Positions 31,706 through 41,777 of a stretch of DNA of 64,000 bases are shown piece after piece (the first letter of the stretch is position 1; every line of letters begins with the position of its first letter). The notes under the pieces are model-generated. The model was not told the origin of the DNA, did not search any database, and saw only the letters and a program-made list of their open reading frames with translations. The DNA is taken from positions 248,001-312,000 of the forward strand of contig SADC01000146.1 of NCBI GenBank assembly GCA_004194705.1, given 5' to 3'. A program made the position numbers and the translations under genes. The stretch comes from Ditylenchus dipsaci (Eukaryota > Nematoda > Chromadorea > Rhabditida > Anguinidae).

Positions 31706-32055
31706 ATGTTAAGCAGATAAGCACTATGTGTTTTTTTTTAATTTCTATAATTTTTTATTTCGATCAAATGAAAAAAGAGGCAATGCATGTCACAAACTTT
31801 CTTTTTTTAAGAGTTACAAAAAGTCTAAGATCTGTAAAAGGCATTTTTGTGGGCGATGGTTTGGCATATTCCATCAATGATATTTTTGAATATTTTAACC
31901 ACTATGTAGCCCTGAATGGGTAGGTGTGCACTATGTGTTTTGCAAATTTTTACATTTTTTCAAAGAATTTGAATCTTGCAGTTAATTATTGATTGATTGT
32001 TATTTTTTTGTTCTTTGGTTACTTTTAATTTATTTTGAATGTAAAATATTTATTA

Positions 32056-32866
32056 GGTTGGTGCATAAGTTTTAAACCATACAAATATTTAAATAAAAAT
32101 TCATTTTCTTATCCAAAAATTTCTATTATAATAAAATCCAAACAATAGGTTTTGTAGCCCTGACTCTCTTCTTTAAAATGGCATATTGCTTTTAGCTTGA
32201 TTATTTCAGATAAGTCACCATTTGGCTCCAAACACTTGTCCAGTCATTTTGTGAAGTTGACCAGCGTTTTCATCACTTTCACTGGTCAAATGTTTTATTG
32301 AATTTTAATCGTCATAACAATATGTTATCACCATTTTGTAGCGCAGCTCAAGAGCTACAAAATGCACTTTAAAGAATGATTTTTTGAAATTTGAGTGTTG
32401 ATATATGCCTTTTAGAAAAAATAGATTTTCTGAAAAAATGGCCAAAATCCAAGTTTTTCCAATTTTTTTCAAATTTTGGCCATTTTTTCAGAAAATCTAT
32501 TTTTTCTAAAAGGCCATATATCAACACTCAAATTTCAAAAAATCATTCTTTAAAGTGCATTTTGTAGCTCTTGAGCTGCGCTACAACATGGTGATAACAT
32601 ATTGTTATGACGATTAAAATTCAATAAAACATTTGACTAGTTAAAGTGATGAAAACGCTGGTCAACTTCACAAAATGACTGGACAAGTGTTTGGAGCCAA
32701 ATGGTGACTTATCTGAAATAATCAAGCTAAAAGCAATATGCCATTTTAAAGAAGAGAGTCAGGGCTACAAAACCTATTGTTTGGATTTTGTTATAAGAGA
32801 AATTTTTGGATAAGAAAATGAATTTTTATTTAAATATTTGTATGGTTTAAAACTTATGCACCAACC
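32056..32866. mobile_element. Mariner-ended palindromic MITE (811 bp)
   Basis: The ends GGTTGGTGCATAAGTTTTAA and their inverse are flanked by TA (32054-32055, 32867-32868), matching mariner terminal repeats (GGTTGGTGCAAAAGT type). The two 400-bp halves mirror one another almost base for base and meet at about 32462. No transposase. The inner arms are related to those of the foldback at 43735-44225. Confidence 0.8.
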
Positions 32867-34244
32867 TAGTACTTACTATATTACATGTATAACTTAGGTG
32901 CAATGAACATCTTTTTATACTGGATCTACTTTTCATTGATCTTTTTATTATATGCAAACTCTACAAGAAACCAGGAGTCAATACTATCAAAAAATTTACA
33001 GAAAATAAATAATTTTCAAAATATTTTGACGGCTTCAATAAGAAGAACTGAAGAAGAAAAAGAAATAGTAAGTGAAGGACTAAATTGAAAAAAATTATTT
33101 ACCTAACAAGGAAACGTACCGCGGTGTCCATACGACATGGAGACACCTTTTTTTGCTTCAAAATAGCAATAAGCACTGCATAAAATGGCAATTTTTGATG
33201 GAAAATGACCAAATTGTACTTGAATTGTACAGGAAATTGTACAGGCTTTGACATAAGCCACAATCATAATAAGTGATGATAGTAAGCGTAATCAATTTTT
33301 CACTGACACTCGTTTTGCATCAAATCTAATATTGATGACCCTCGAGTTTCACACACAATTCAAGATTGAAAAATCTGGGTTTTTTTATTTTTTACTTTTT
33401 TTTTCAATATTTTAGGTTATTTAGGTGAGTATACACTAGTGTTGGGACTGAGCGTGCGTGCGAGATTGCGATGTGATTTTTTTAATAATTTGCGATTGCG
33501 AGAAAATCGCAAGTTCAAATGCGAGAAATCGCGATTTTGCGAGAAAATGAAGAAAATTGCTAGTATTGCTAGTTTTACCGAAAAATAATACAGTAAAGTA
33601 CATTCTTTATTGAAATCATCCACCAACAACCAAACAAACACAACAAATCAGTAAGTGAAGTTAACATCATGATTGGCGAAACGTTAAGTTGAAAAACGGA
33701 GAACTTGCAAAATGTAACTCGAAGAACTCGCAGAAAACTTGGTTTTGCCTGTTTCTCTTTAAAATTTTGACCTTTTTTCGAAGTTATAACAGCATTATGT
33801 ATCTCTGCTATTCCTCTTTTTGATGAAGTAAAATTGTTGCATTATCTTTTAAAAATGAAAAATAATAAGGTCAAAACATTAAGGTAGTCAGAAAAAAAAT
33901 TTGATGCATTTTTTTATGTTATTGTTTTACATTTTTTGAGATAATGCAATAACTTTTACTTCATTTAAAAAGTTGAATCGCAGGCTACTTGATAGTGTTA
34001 TAACTTTAAAAAAGATCAAAGGTTGTAAGGGAAACAAGCAAAACCAAAATTTTCCGCGAGTTCTTCGTTTTTCGAGTTAACATTTCGCCAATCCTGTGTT
34101 TCGAAATCTTCATTTTGCGAATCATACATTTTTCCAGTGATCACTTTTTCAGTCGATACGCAGCCTTTAATTTTAACTTTAAGCAAAATCGACCAATTTT
34201 AGTCATTTAAAAAAGAATTTTGAAAGATTATTTTCAAAGAGTGC

Positions 34245-34665
34245 GGACACACATAGAGCAATACTTTTTTTGACCCAGATTCACTTATTTCTGTCCCAGA
34301 TTTTTCTTTTGGCTGATTAAATTAAAAATTTTCAATTTTTTTAACACCATCTTGTAGCCTTGCAACTCTAGTTTCTCACGAGGTATCATTTATTGCATCA
34401 TCTCTGAAAAATTTAACACAAAAAGGTAAAAGTATGAACCAAATCAGAACAACAATTTGATTCATACTTTTATCTTTTGTGTTACATTTCCAGAGATGAT
34501 GCAATAATAATACTTCGTTAGAAACTAGAGTCGCAGAAATACAAGATGGTGTTAAAACTTTTGAAAAAAGTTGAAAATTTTCAATCTAATTAGTCAAAAC
34601 AAAAATCTGGGCTAGAAATAAGTAATCTGGGTCAAAAAAAGTGAATCTGGGTCAAAAAAAGTTTT
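34245..34665. mobile_element. Foldback with AAGGTAAAAGTATGAAC hairpin, copy 2
   Basis: Outer arms: TTTTTTTGACCCAGATTCAC mirrored by GTGAATCTGGGTCAAAAAAA. Inner hairpin: CACAAAAAGGTAAAAGTATG mirrored by CATACTTTTATCTTTTGTG. Related to 13580-13935 and 50095-50225. The outer arms differ completely, so only the inner hairpin is shared. Confidence 0.6.
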
Positions 34666-34876
34666 ACCCACACACATACAGACACTTCTCTTTTCGTATA
34701 TAGCATCTCACAACAGACGAGAAATCGAGATATCTCGTCTCGATGGTAACACTAAGAAAAATATAGAACAAACATATAGAAAAACTAAGAAAAACAAGTG
34801 CGATTTTCTCGCAATTTTTACGTGCGAGAATCGCGATTTTTCGAAAGCGTGCGTGCGAGATTGCGATGCGATTTTT

Positions 34877-35116
34877 GGCGCTAGTAGCGAATACCAACCC
34901 CCCCCCCTACAATCCGACCTTTTTAAAATTGCTGTAACTACCCTTGCAAACAACAAGTTTAGGATTAGTCCTTAGGCTTGGGTAGGCCAGCGTACGGAAG
35001 TTGTGACTAATGAAGAGTTTGCGCACATTTTCCGGTCTGGGACATAAATTGGGTACTTTTTACTAAAGTAAAAAAGGTGAAAATCGTTGGGAGGGAGGTT
35101 ATTCGCTACTAGGGTC
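34877..35116. mobile_element. C-tract MITE, copy 2 (nested in hAT element)
   Basis: GGCGCTAGTAGCGAATACC at the left and its inverse GGTTATTCGCTACTAGGGTC at the right are flanked by identical CGATTTTT (34869-34876, 35117-35124). The interior has AGGCTTGGGTAGGCCAGCGT. Confidence 0.75.
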
Positions 35117-35204
35117 CGATTTTTTTATAATTTGTGATTGCGATTTTGCGAGAAAATCGCGATTTTTCTCGCACGCAACCCAACACTAGTATACACTAGT
35201 CAGG

Positions 35205-35420
35205 GGTACTCCCTCCAGGTGTTATAATCCAAGTGGCTAGAATAGGAATTTCGGTCTTGTCTAACCCAGTTTTCCACACGATTCAAGTTAGGAAGTCGGT
35301 TTGTCTTGTATTTTGGCTAACTTTTTCAGGGCTTTCAGGTGTATATCCACTTATCCGAAGGTACTCCCTGGAAATTTTAGGGTCTGGTCTTAACTAAAGG
35401 GTTTGCCATATAATTTTACC
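35205..35420. repeat. Satellite-like repeat, third locus (diverged)
   Basis: CAGGGGTACTCCCTCCAGGT and, about 135 bp later, GGTGTATATCCACTTATCCG with GGTACTCCCTGG: the same order of parts as 113-560 but more decayed. Confidence 0.45.
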
Positions 35421-36569
35421 TACGATAGTGTTGTTTAAACTTTTTGCAAAATTTTTGAATTTCGTGCGAAAATGCACAGTCAAAAGGCCCGAATAAAGTA
35501 TGTAAGTGTTATAAAGAAGACCACTTGAAAAGACCATGGATTGATGCGAAATACAGAAAGCCTAAAAGTTTCACTTTGAAACACAAAATGGAGCTGCCAG
35601 AAAATCAAACCCTGTTTGAAGTCAATTGTCCCATAATTCGAAATTTTAGATTTCCCAAGCAATGACATACATAAAAGAGTTAAGTATCATCAGCACACAT
35701 CTGGTTGCAGAATTGATCAGCATGAAAAAGCTTTTCAAAAATCATGTAATTAATCAGTGCAAACCATTTTTAAGCTAGTCGATTTTTCAGGAAACTATGA
35801 TTGCCACAGAATTTTCTAAAATTCCCAATTTACCTGTCAAACATACAATGAACGGTCATCAATTACATTTGGCTCGAGATGGAAATACAGCTAGACAAAG
35901 TTACATAGATGCAGGCACAAAAAGTACAAAAAGAAATTACAAAAGAACGAAAAGCCGAACTAATGAAAAGTAAAAAAGAAAACAATGAAAAACTATATAC
36001 TCTAATGATATTAAAGAGGGAACATTTGGACAAACCTTGTTTAGATCAAAATTTTTCTCCAGAAATGAAAGAAAATGTAATAGAAAAAGCAAAAAATGCT
36101 GTTGAACAGCTAATCAACAATATATATTTGCATTCAGCAATGGAAAATCAAACATTGTAAAACTTCATGGATTTTTTTTGTAAGTTTATAATTGAAAAAC
36201 ATGAATCAAAATCAAACTCAGACATTTTCGAGGTCCAGATCGTAATTAAAAGTGAAAACACCGAAATCAAAATTTCGACCCATCTCTTTCTAAAATCACC
36301 TTGGTTGCCAAAGGCAAAAAGTCGAACTTTATGCTCGATCACCTTAAAATATGCATTGAGCATGTTTTAGGGGTGAAAACGTTTAAAAAATATAATTATG
36401 GTATAGTGCATAGTGCGGCATAGTGTATTTCTGCTTTTTTTTGTTCTCAATATTCTCCATAAATTATTTATATGTTTTAGTTCAGTATTTAGTTGAGTAA
36501 AACAGAAAAGTGTCACGTTCTGGTGAAAAGCGTGAAATTACATCTTGGTTATTAAAGGTTAAAGCCCAG

Positions 36570-36665
36570 GTGTTAGCCCCCGAAGACGGCGCAGGGGACT
36601 TGTTGGCTTAGTCGCACTCACTTACCTTAGACATAATTCCGAGCAAGACTCTTGATCAAAAGTGC
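36570..36665. mobile_element. Fragment of the GC hairpin element family
   Basis: Contains GGCGCAGGGGACTTGTTGGC, CACTCACTTACCTTAGACAT and TGATCAAAAGTGCATTTAGAG, as in the right half of 29832-30080. The left half of the hairpin is mostly lost. From 36170 to 36569 there is only A+T-rich sequence. Confidence 0.5.
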
Positions 36666-36855
36666 ATTTAGAGCAGGTTTTATAAAGGTTGATTTTAGAC
36701 GGTCAAATCTGATGATTTTCGAAAGGTTGTTTATTCAGAAAAAGTTTATTTTAAAATAGGAAGGTCGATTAGCCTGATTTCTGCAAAAAGAAATGAAAAC
36801 TAGTCAAAATTTCGAATCCCACAACATTTTGCACAAAATTATTTATGGCTGTGTG

Positions 36856-37061
36856 CACACTTGCACATTCCCAACAAATTAAAAAGCGCCGCCGCCTTCT
36901 CAGGGGCTTTCGTAATGAGCGCCGCGCCTTTGCCGCCGCCAGCATTTTAAAAAAATTTGTCGCCTCCGCCGGCGGAGCGCCGTCCACCGGCGCTTTGAAA
37001 ATGCCAATTTTACCCGGCGGGCCGTCGGCGGAAGGCGGTCGCCAGCGGGCGTGTAAGTATG
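36856..37061. mobile_element. GC-rich MITE (GCCGCCGCC/GGCGG ends), copy 2
   Basis: CACACTTGCACATTCCC at the left and GGGCGTGTAAGTATG at the right, with the interior made of GCCGCCGCC, GGCGGAGCGCC and CCGGCGGGCCG motifs. The flanks GCTGTGTG and GCTGTATC suggest a worn 8-bp duplication. Related to 5770-6215. Confidence 0.5.
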
Positions 37062-37160
37062 GCTGTATCTGAAGCATTTTGGCTAATAATGAACTTTCCA
37101 CGCAAATGCTTTTATTTTCGGTCGGTTTCTTCTTAATTTTGAATTTTTTTCTGACTAGCA

Positions 37161-37355
37161 TGTAGCTCAGGATCTCAGCTTCTTACAAACTTTGAACTGA
37201 GCAAATCAGGTTTGAAAAACTTATTTCGATAAAAAAGTGTTTTGAATAGAGCAAGTTTTTTTCGAAAATTTGGTCTGCTTATAGCTTTATTCTTCAAATA
37301 TTTAAATTCGTTTGCTCAGTTGAAAGATTTGTAAGAAATATGACATCCAGGGCTA
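37161..37355. repeat. Foldback with TAGCTCAGGATCTC ends
   Basis: TAGCTCAGGATCTCAGCTTC and CTTACAAA at the left are mirrored by TTTGTAAGAAATATGACATC and CAGGGCTA. It belongs to a group of foldbacks whose ends read TAGCCCTGRNTCTC (32150, 40045, 43735, 59825). Confidence 0.5.
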
Positions 37356-37356
37356 T

Positions 37357-37560
37357 ATGTCGGTCAAAAATTTTGAAATTGAAAAGGAAATGACTAAGAA
37401 TATAATCATTTACATATTTGCCGTTATAATCTATCAATTTGCTGGAAATTTGACGGATTTGTCAGGAGTTTTCAATATGAAGAATATGGAGAAATATTAT
37501 GAAAGCTTATTTTTTGATGTAGTTTTAGAAATTGATATAATTGTATGTAGAAATGAATAA
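37357..37560 (+). CDS. Hypothetical 67-residue open frame
   Basis: ATG at 37357 opens a frame with a hydrophobic stretch NIIIYIFAVIIYQFAGN, ending in TAA followed at once by AATAAAG. It resembles in composition the other Lys/Asn/Ile-rich fragments nearby. No family is recognised; it may be an exon rather than a gene. Confidence 0.2.
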   Translation: MSVKNFEIEKEMTKNIIIYIFAVIIYQFAGNLTDLSGVFNMKNMEKYYESLFFDVVLEIDIIVCRNE

Positions 37561-37896
37561 ATAAAGTGATTTTGAGCAATTTCAGCAAATTTTAGAAAAT
37601 CTAATTCTTAGTCCCACAATCAGATTTTTTCTGAGATTTGTCCGATTTTGAAATAAAAGATGGCAACCCTGATTTAGGGGCTGTTTTTGCCAAGTCCTAT
37701 GTTGAAAAACATGATAAAACAGGTAAAAAGTTGAAATTTCAAAAAATCTCAACACTCAATTCTTTTTTGACCAGAACTTCAAAATAATGTCTTTTTTGAA
37801 CTCCTAAGGCCATTTTAGGTCGATATAGGGTGTTTGGGAACATTTTAAAAAAAGTTGATTGGGGGGGGGGGATATCTCAAAGTAGGCACGGCCCCT

Positions 37897-40033
37897 CAAA
37901 AACTGCATTCTAGTGCATTAGCGAAATTTGGCGCCAAATCAAAATTTTGAAAAACCGCTGTTTTTTAGTTTATTTTATCCAGCACTTCTGGTTTTACTTT
38001 TTTCGCTGTACCTCATGTAAGTTATTGTCAAAAAACTCACCACATTCAGCGCTTTCGAACAAGCCATCACTTGCCCATAAAACATGCAAAATTTCGAAGC
38101 TATAATTGATTTCTGTGAAAATTTCAAAGAAATTTTTTTCATCTAGTTGACTCGATTGAGATTCTAGCACTATTTTATGTCGAGTTTTCCTGAAACGCAA
38201 CTGGAGGCTCGATAGAGGAGTAAATTTGCTGCATTTTGTACCAAAGACGTATACAAAAAATGCAAATTTTAGGTGTTTTATGCAAAAGTTAAATGGAAAA
38301 CGCGAAACCCCTATTTTTACTCGGAAAAATGCCAGTTGTTTCACTCTTTTAGTCTGAAATTTCTGAAAAATGACCTTTAAGGGTTTTTTTATAGTTCATC
38401 GTGAGACGTTATTCGTCACGCTATCTTTTAATGCATGATGCGCTAGAAAAATGCGAATTTTTAAGTTTTTATGCGAGACAAAGATTTATGTTTCAGGTCT
38501 AGCAATGGTCAGTACCCGAAAAATGCAAAAAGTTGCTGAGAGCAGCCGATATTCGGGAAATTTCAAGCTCTGGCATGCAAGCGATGGTCTAAAAAGTCAA
38601 ACATGAAGCAAATTGATGTACAGAAGAGAAAAGCAGCAAGTGCAAAAGCAAGAGAAGGAACTTCGTCATCGTGAGCTCTTTCATATGGTTGTACCTGATA
38701 TTTTAAAAGAGCTTTTGCTTTAGTGAAGCAAGCTGATGAGCAGCCGCTGAAGCTAAATCAAGAGCATCAGTCTCAAGCAAGAATGATGCGTGAAGCTCGT
38801 CTGGGTAGGCTATTTCTTCGTGTTGTACCTATTTTTAAGGCGTTTCTGCTTCAGTGAGCATATGCTCTCACTTCACAAGCTTCTGCTTTTTTGTCGTTAA
38901 ATTGCCTAAAGTTTTAGTTTTGATTGTTGCTAGCTCAGAGTCTGTCTGAATGAAGCAAGGCAAGTTTGGAAAGCAAACGCAGTGGGCAAGTCATCGTCTC
39001 AGTCTCTGGCCGGCAGGAACAAGCAGTCTAGCATGCTCAAAGTCAATTTCGGAGACAATCAGAAGTCTGGAGATCTTGGACCAAAGAAGAGATCCCTAAG
39101 TTGGGTGACAAATCTCCCGGGTCCGGTTCGTCTTCTGATGATGAAGGTTTGTTGTGTTCAAAACATGATTGCCAGGAAAACTCTGTTCTACTTTAGATCT
39201 TATGCATGTGATTCTTGAAGCAACGATTCGTCGCAGGACTTTGCTGATGCTGCCTACGGCTCTTCGGGTGGCTTTTTGTTGAGGAAAGTGAGGGCTCCAC
39301 GGATGACGATGCTGAAATGTCCGAGAAAGGTAATCATTTCAGGGCGTCAATGCGATAATATTATCACATTTCAGCCAGTTCCGATGGGACCTTCAGTGAC
39401 GTGAAGCCAACTAAGATGAGTGATGAGAAGAAGGTCGCTTTCAACGGTGTCATCGCTTAAATCTCGCGCAAGTCTGATGAGCTCAATTCGCTGCCTGAAA
39501 ACATGTTGAATGTCGCTCCTCCCAAAGGTGTAATTTGTACGTTGCAATACTTCTAATTTTTCATGAACTGCTTCAGGTCATACTTCTAGCAAAAGGCGCT
39601 CGCAACGTGAAAGGCATCAATGAGAAGTGGAAGAGAAGCTCTCAGGCTCTGCTGGTGTATGACGCTCGATGAAGAAGTTGGTATGATCCATTAAAAGTAG
39701 TGTTCCTAATGCACCGATCTGCACATTTGTTATCCGTTATATTCATTTCAATAAAAAGTTTACTTTTAACATTTGAATTTCTCGATATCTTTTGCACTTG
39801 AGTGATTTTATGGCGAAATTTGACGCTGCAGCACCTTCATGTGTGGTGTGCTATGTTATAGAAAGTTAAGATGGTGTAATTCTGTTTTGCTATAAAATAT
39901 TTTGCTATAAAAAATTACAGGGAAAAAGCAAAAAAGAAAAAACCAATAAATTCAGAAAAAGACACTTTCAAAAATCTTGGCGTTTTGTTTATTTTTAAAT
40001 GCACTAGAATGCAGTTTTGAGGGCGTGTAGGGT
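37897..40033. mobile_element. Segment between inverted repeats CCCTCAAAAACTGCATTCTA
   Basis: CCCTCAAAAACTGCATTCTA followed by GTGCAT at 37897 is mirrored at 40000-40030 (ATGCACTAGAATGCAGTTTT-GAGGG). In between lies a decayed spliced gene. The repeats could be ends of a non-autonomous transposon that took up a host gene, or a chance remnant. No target duplication was found. Confidence 0.35.
38500..39685 (+). pseudogene. Decayed multi-exon gene for a Ser/acid-rich protein
   Basis: Short G+C-normal exons are separated by introns of about 50-60 bp with GT-AG ends: junctions near 38672/38723, 38805/38852, 39147/39219, 39331/39375 and 39530/39576. Readable pieces: DKSPGSGSSSDDE, NDSSQDFADAAYGSSGGF, ESEGSTDDDAEMSEK, SSDGTFSDVKPTKMSDEKK. 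Stops and frame changes interrupt it (for instance at HRLIS... near 39460). Composition suggests an acidic nuclear protein. I do not recognise the family. AATAAA near 39752 could be its polyadenylation signal. Confidence 0.45.
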
Positions 40034-40039
40034 CAAATA

Positions 40040-40335
40040 TTTTATAAAAAATCATCTAGCCCTGGATCTCAGCTTTCTAATGAGCTACAAAACTTATAGG
40101 ACCATGCTCACAGTGGTTTGGTGCTCAATCCAAATTTTTTCCTAATCGTTAAATTTACGTAAGAATTTTTTTTTATTGAGTTTCTAACAAAACTTTCAGT
40201 AAAAACTTAAATTTCATGCATTGTTTTGTTAGAAACCAAGTTGAAAAATCCGAACAGAAGATCAAGGATTAGGAGATTTTTTTGAATTCAACCACTGTGA
40301 GCATTGTCCTTCAACTGTATAATTTAAAAATTAAT
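40040..40335. repeat. Foldback with TAGCCCTGGATCTC end
   Basis: CATGCTCACAGTGGTTTGGT is mirrored by CCACTGTGAGCATTGTCC, and TTGAGTTTCTAACAAAA is mirrored by TTTTGTTAGAAACCAAG. One end carries TAGCCCTGGATCTCAGC. Confidence 0.55.
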
Positions 40336-40609
40336 AGATCAACGTATTAGGAAAAGGTAAGTTTATGGTTCAGGTCTCTCCATTCAAATAAGTAAATATC
40401 TTAAATTTCAAAACTTCACAATAAAGCTTCTTCGAATAAAAAAAAACACAATAAAGCTCCTCCTTTTAGCTCCTTCGAAAGCTGAGATCGGGGCAACATA
40501 GTATTTAAAAATTTCAAAATTACAAAAAAATTAAATTTAAGACAAAAAGGTGGGAGATTTTCAGGAAAAAAAGCACGGTTTTATACCGTCCATAATGAAT
40601 TATTTTCAG

Positions 40610-41049
40610 GACAATGAAAGCATCACTTTAGTGTTTAGCCACATCCTCTATAGCGCTACTAATATTGCCACAGTTGTTCAAACAAGCAAGCCTCTCGTAG
40701 ACAGTTTGCTAAAAAGATTGCTTGTAATGTAGCCAGTCTCGTTGATTATTTTGATTCAGAAGATCTTTCAATAAATAACTTATCACCACAAATGTATTAA
40801 TATTTGATAGTGGTGAAGCATTTATTTTCGATTTGAGTCTAGCAACTGACACAGTGATCAAGAAAAAGTTATTTGGTTACAAAATCAACACAAAACAAAT
40901 AAGAAGAAAAATGCGGTAAGGTGTTTTATTTTAAGAACTTCATTAATTGACTTTGAAAATTAAGCAACTTGTTGGCAAACAAATGGATTTTCGGTCTGTA
41001 GGAAACATTATACTTTATGTTATCTGGAAGTTTTTATGAAAGCAATGAT
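40610..41049 (+). pseudogene. Kinase-like gene fragment B
   Basis: A first piece (40610-40735) reads TLVFSHILYSATNIATVVQT. In another frame RRQFAKKIACNVASLVDYF leads to SEDLSINNLSPQM, then, after one more base change, VLIFDSGEAFIFDLSLATD and a donor GTAAGG at 40916. After AG 40964 comes MDFRSVGNI / LYFMLSGSFYESND. The order (helix before the catalytic loop, loop, 'VLI.D.G.A.IFDLSLA', then 'D.RS.GN.LYFML.G') follows protein-kinase subdomains VIa-VII and IX. The catalytic HRD is INN, so even an intact copy would lack the catalytic Asp. Three frame breaks are seen. A kinase relation is inference from spacing and motif pattern. Confidence 0.4.
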
Positions 41050-41228
41050 GTAAGTAGTTTTTTTATTTTTTGCTTCAAAAAACTAATGCCGTGAAAGTAA
41101 AATTGTGTTGCAAGAACAAATCACAAAATCACCAAAAAAGTAACTGGTGTCCGAATAGTCTATGAGGGATGTTCAGACTGATTTTTCGTTGCGAAATTTA
41201 TTTTGCAACATATCCCAAATACATTGTT

Positions 41229-41453
41229 CGCTGCTCTATCCACCTCCCCCACTCTTAAAACAGCTACTCGTTTTTAACAATAACCCACACCCTAAATAAT
41301 TTTTAGGCTTAGCCCTTAGGCTTTGTGCTTTAGACTCAGGGACAACCTTTTTTGCTTTTTTTTGCTTTTTTTTTGAAAAGGTATAGTTTTTAGGTACCCT
41401 GAAAATTTATTGAGAGGGGGGGGTGTTATTAACGAGTAGCGTCCATTGTTTTG
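41229..41453. mobile_element. C-tract MITE, copy 3
   Basis: The left part CGCTGCTC...CCACCTCCCCC and the right end GGGGGTGTTATTAACGAGTA-GCGTC are inverted family ends. CATTGTT flanks both sides. The interior contains TTAGGCTTAGCCCTTAGGCT. Confidence 0.55.
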
Positions 41454-41550
41454 TAGCCCTGCAAGCGAAAGTACACTATAAGACGTAGCTCAAAAAAATG
41501 CCCGGAATCATCTTTTTTCGACGTTTCAGATGTTGAAACACAATTAAAAA

Positions 41551-41622
41551 CATCGGTGGCTAGACGGTAAAGCAGCAGGAGCAGACTGTAAAAGTCGGCC
41601 GTCGGTTCAAATCCTCATGGGA
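41551..41622 (+). tRNA. tRNA-Tyr-like remnant (anticodon GTA), not folding fully
   Basis: TGGCTAGACGG resembles a D-arm/A box. GGAGCAGACTGTAAA is the anticodon arm found in bacterial-type tRNA-Tyr, and GGTTCAAATCC is a good B box/T loop. The anticodon stem needs a mismatch and an enlarged loop; T and acceptor stems do not pair well. It is therefore a decayed tRNA or a tRNA-derived repeat, possibly of organellar or bacterial origin. Confidence 0.35.
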
Positions 41623-41777
41623 AGTATAGTCCTTTTCCTGCTTTTACTAAATCGAGTCACTTTTATTCTAGTTTGAATTTCAGTGATAGTCGCCTATCAA
41701 AATGTTCAGCATGCCCCTTAAGCATGAAATATTTATTTATCTCTTTTGCCCTAAAGAATTATTGCCTTAGTTTACCC

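Larger units (their letters stand above)
33437..35188. mobile_element. hAT-type element with 8-bp TSD (1.75 kb)
   Basis: TAGTGTTGGGACTGAGCGTG at the left and CGCAACCCAACACTA at the right, flanked by identical GTATACAC (33429-33436, 35189-35196). The ends repeat GCGAGAAAATCGCGATTTT motifs. The interior contains a palindrome (33655-34140, centred near 33890), the GACCCAGATT foldback at 34245-34665 and a nested C-tract MITE. No transposase. Confidence 0.75.
32903..36157 (+). pseudogene. Putative spliced gene with N-terminal signal peptide
   Basis: Exon 1 (32903-33067) starts MNIFLYWIYFSLIFLLYANS, a textbook signal peptide, then a Lys/Glu-rich stretch, and ends at GTAAGT. Candidate exon 2 (35680-35745; poor acceptor) and exon 3 (from 35790, after TTTTTCAG) keep phase 0: LSIISTHLVAELIS and IATEFSKIPNLPVKHTMNGH. 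Near 35912 the protein-like frame shifts by one base and goes on as KVQKEITKERKAELMK to a stop at 36157. The intron is enlarged by a 1.75-kb hAT element. The exons share the Lys/Asn/Ile-rich style of the kinase-like fragments further right. I assign no function; the exon linkage is inference. Confidence 0.3.

Noticed and set aside
31395..31724. Long minus-strand frame rich in Ser-Trp-Tyr-Pro
   Set aside because: It is only a translation of the 25-bp minisatellite.
36769..37161. Arg-rich frame across the GC-rich segment
   Set aside because: Explained by the GCCGCC/GGCGG motifs of the MITE; both strands are open.
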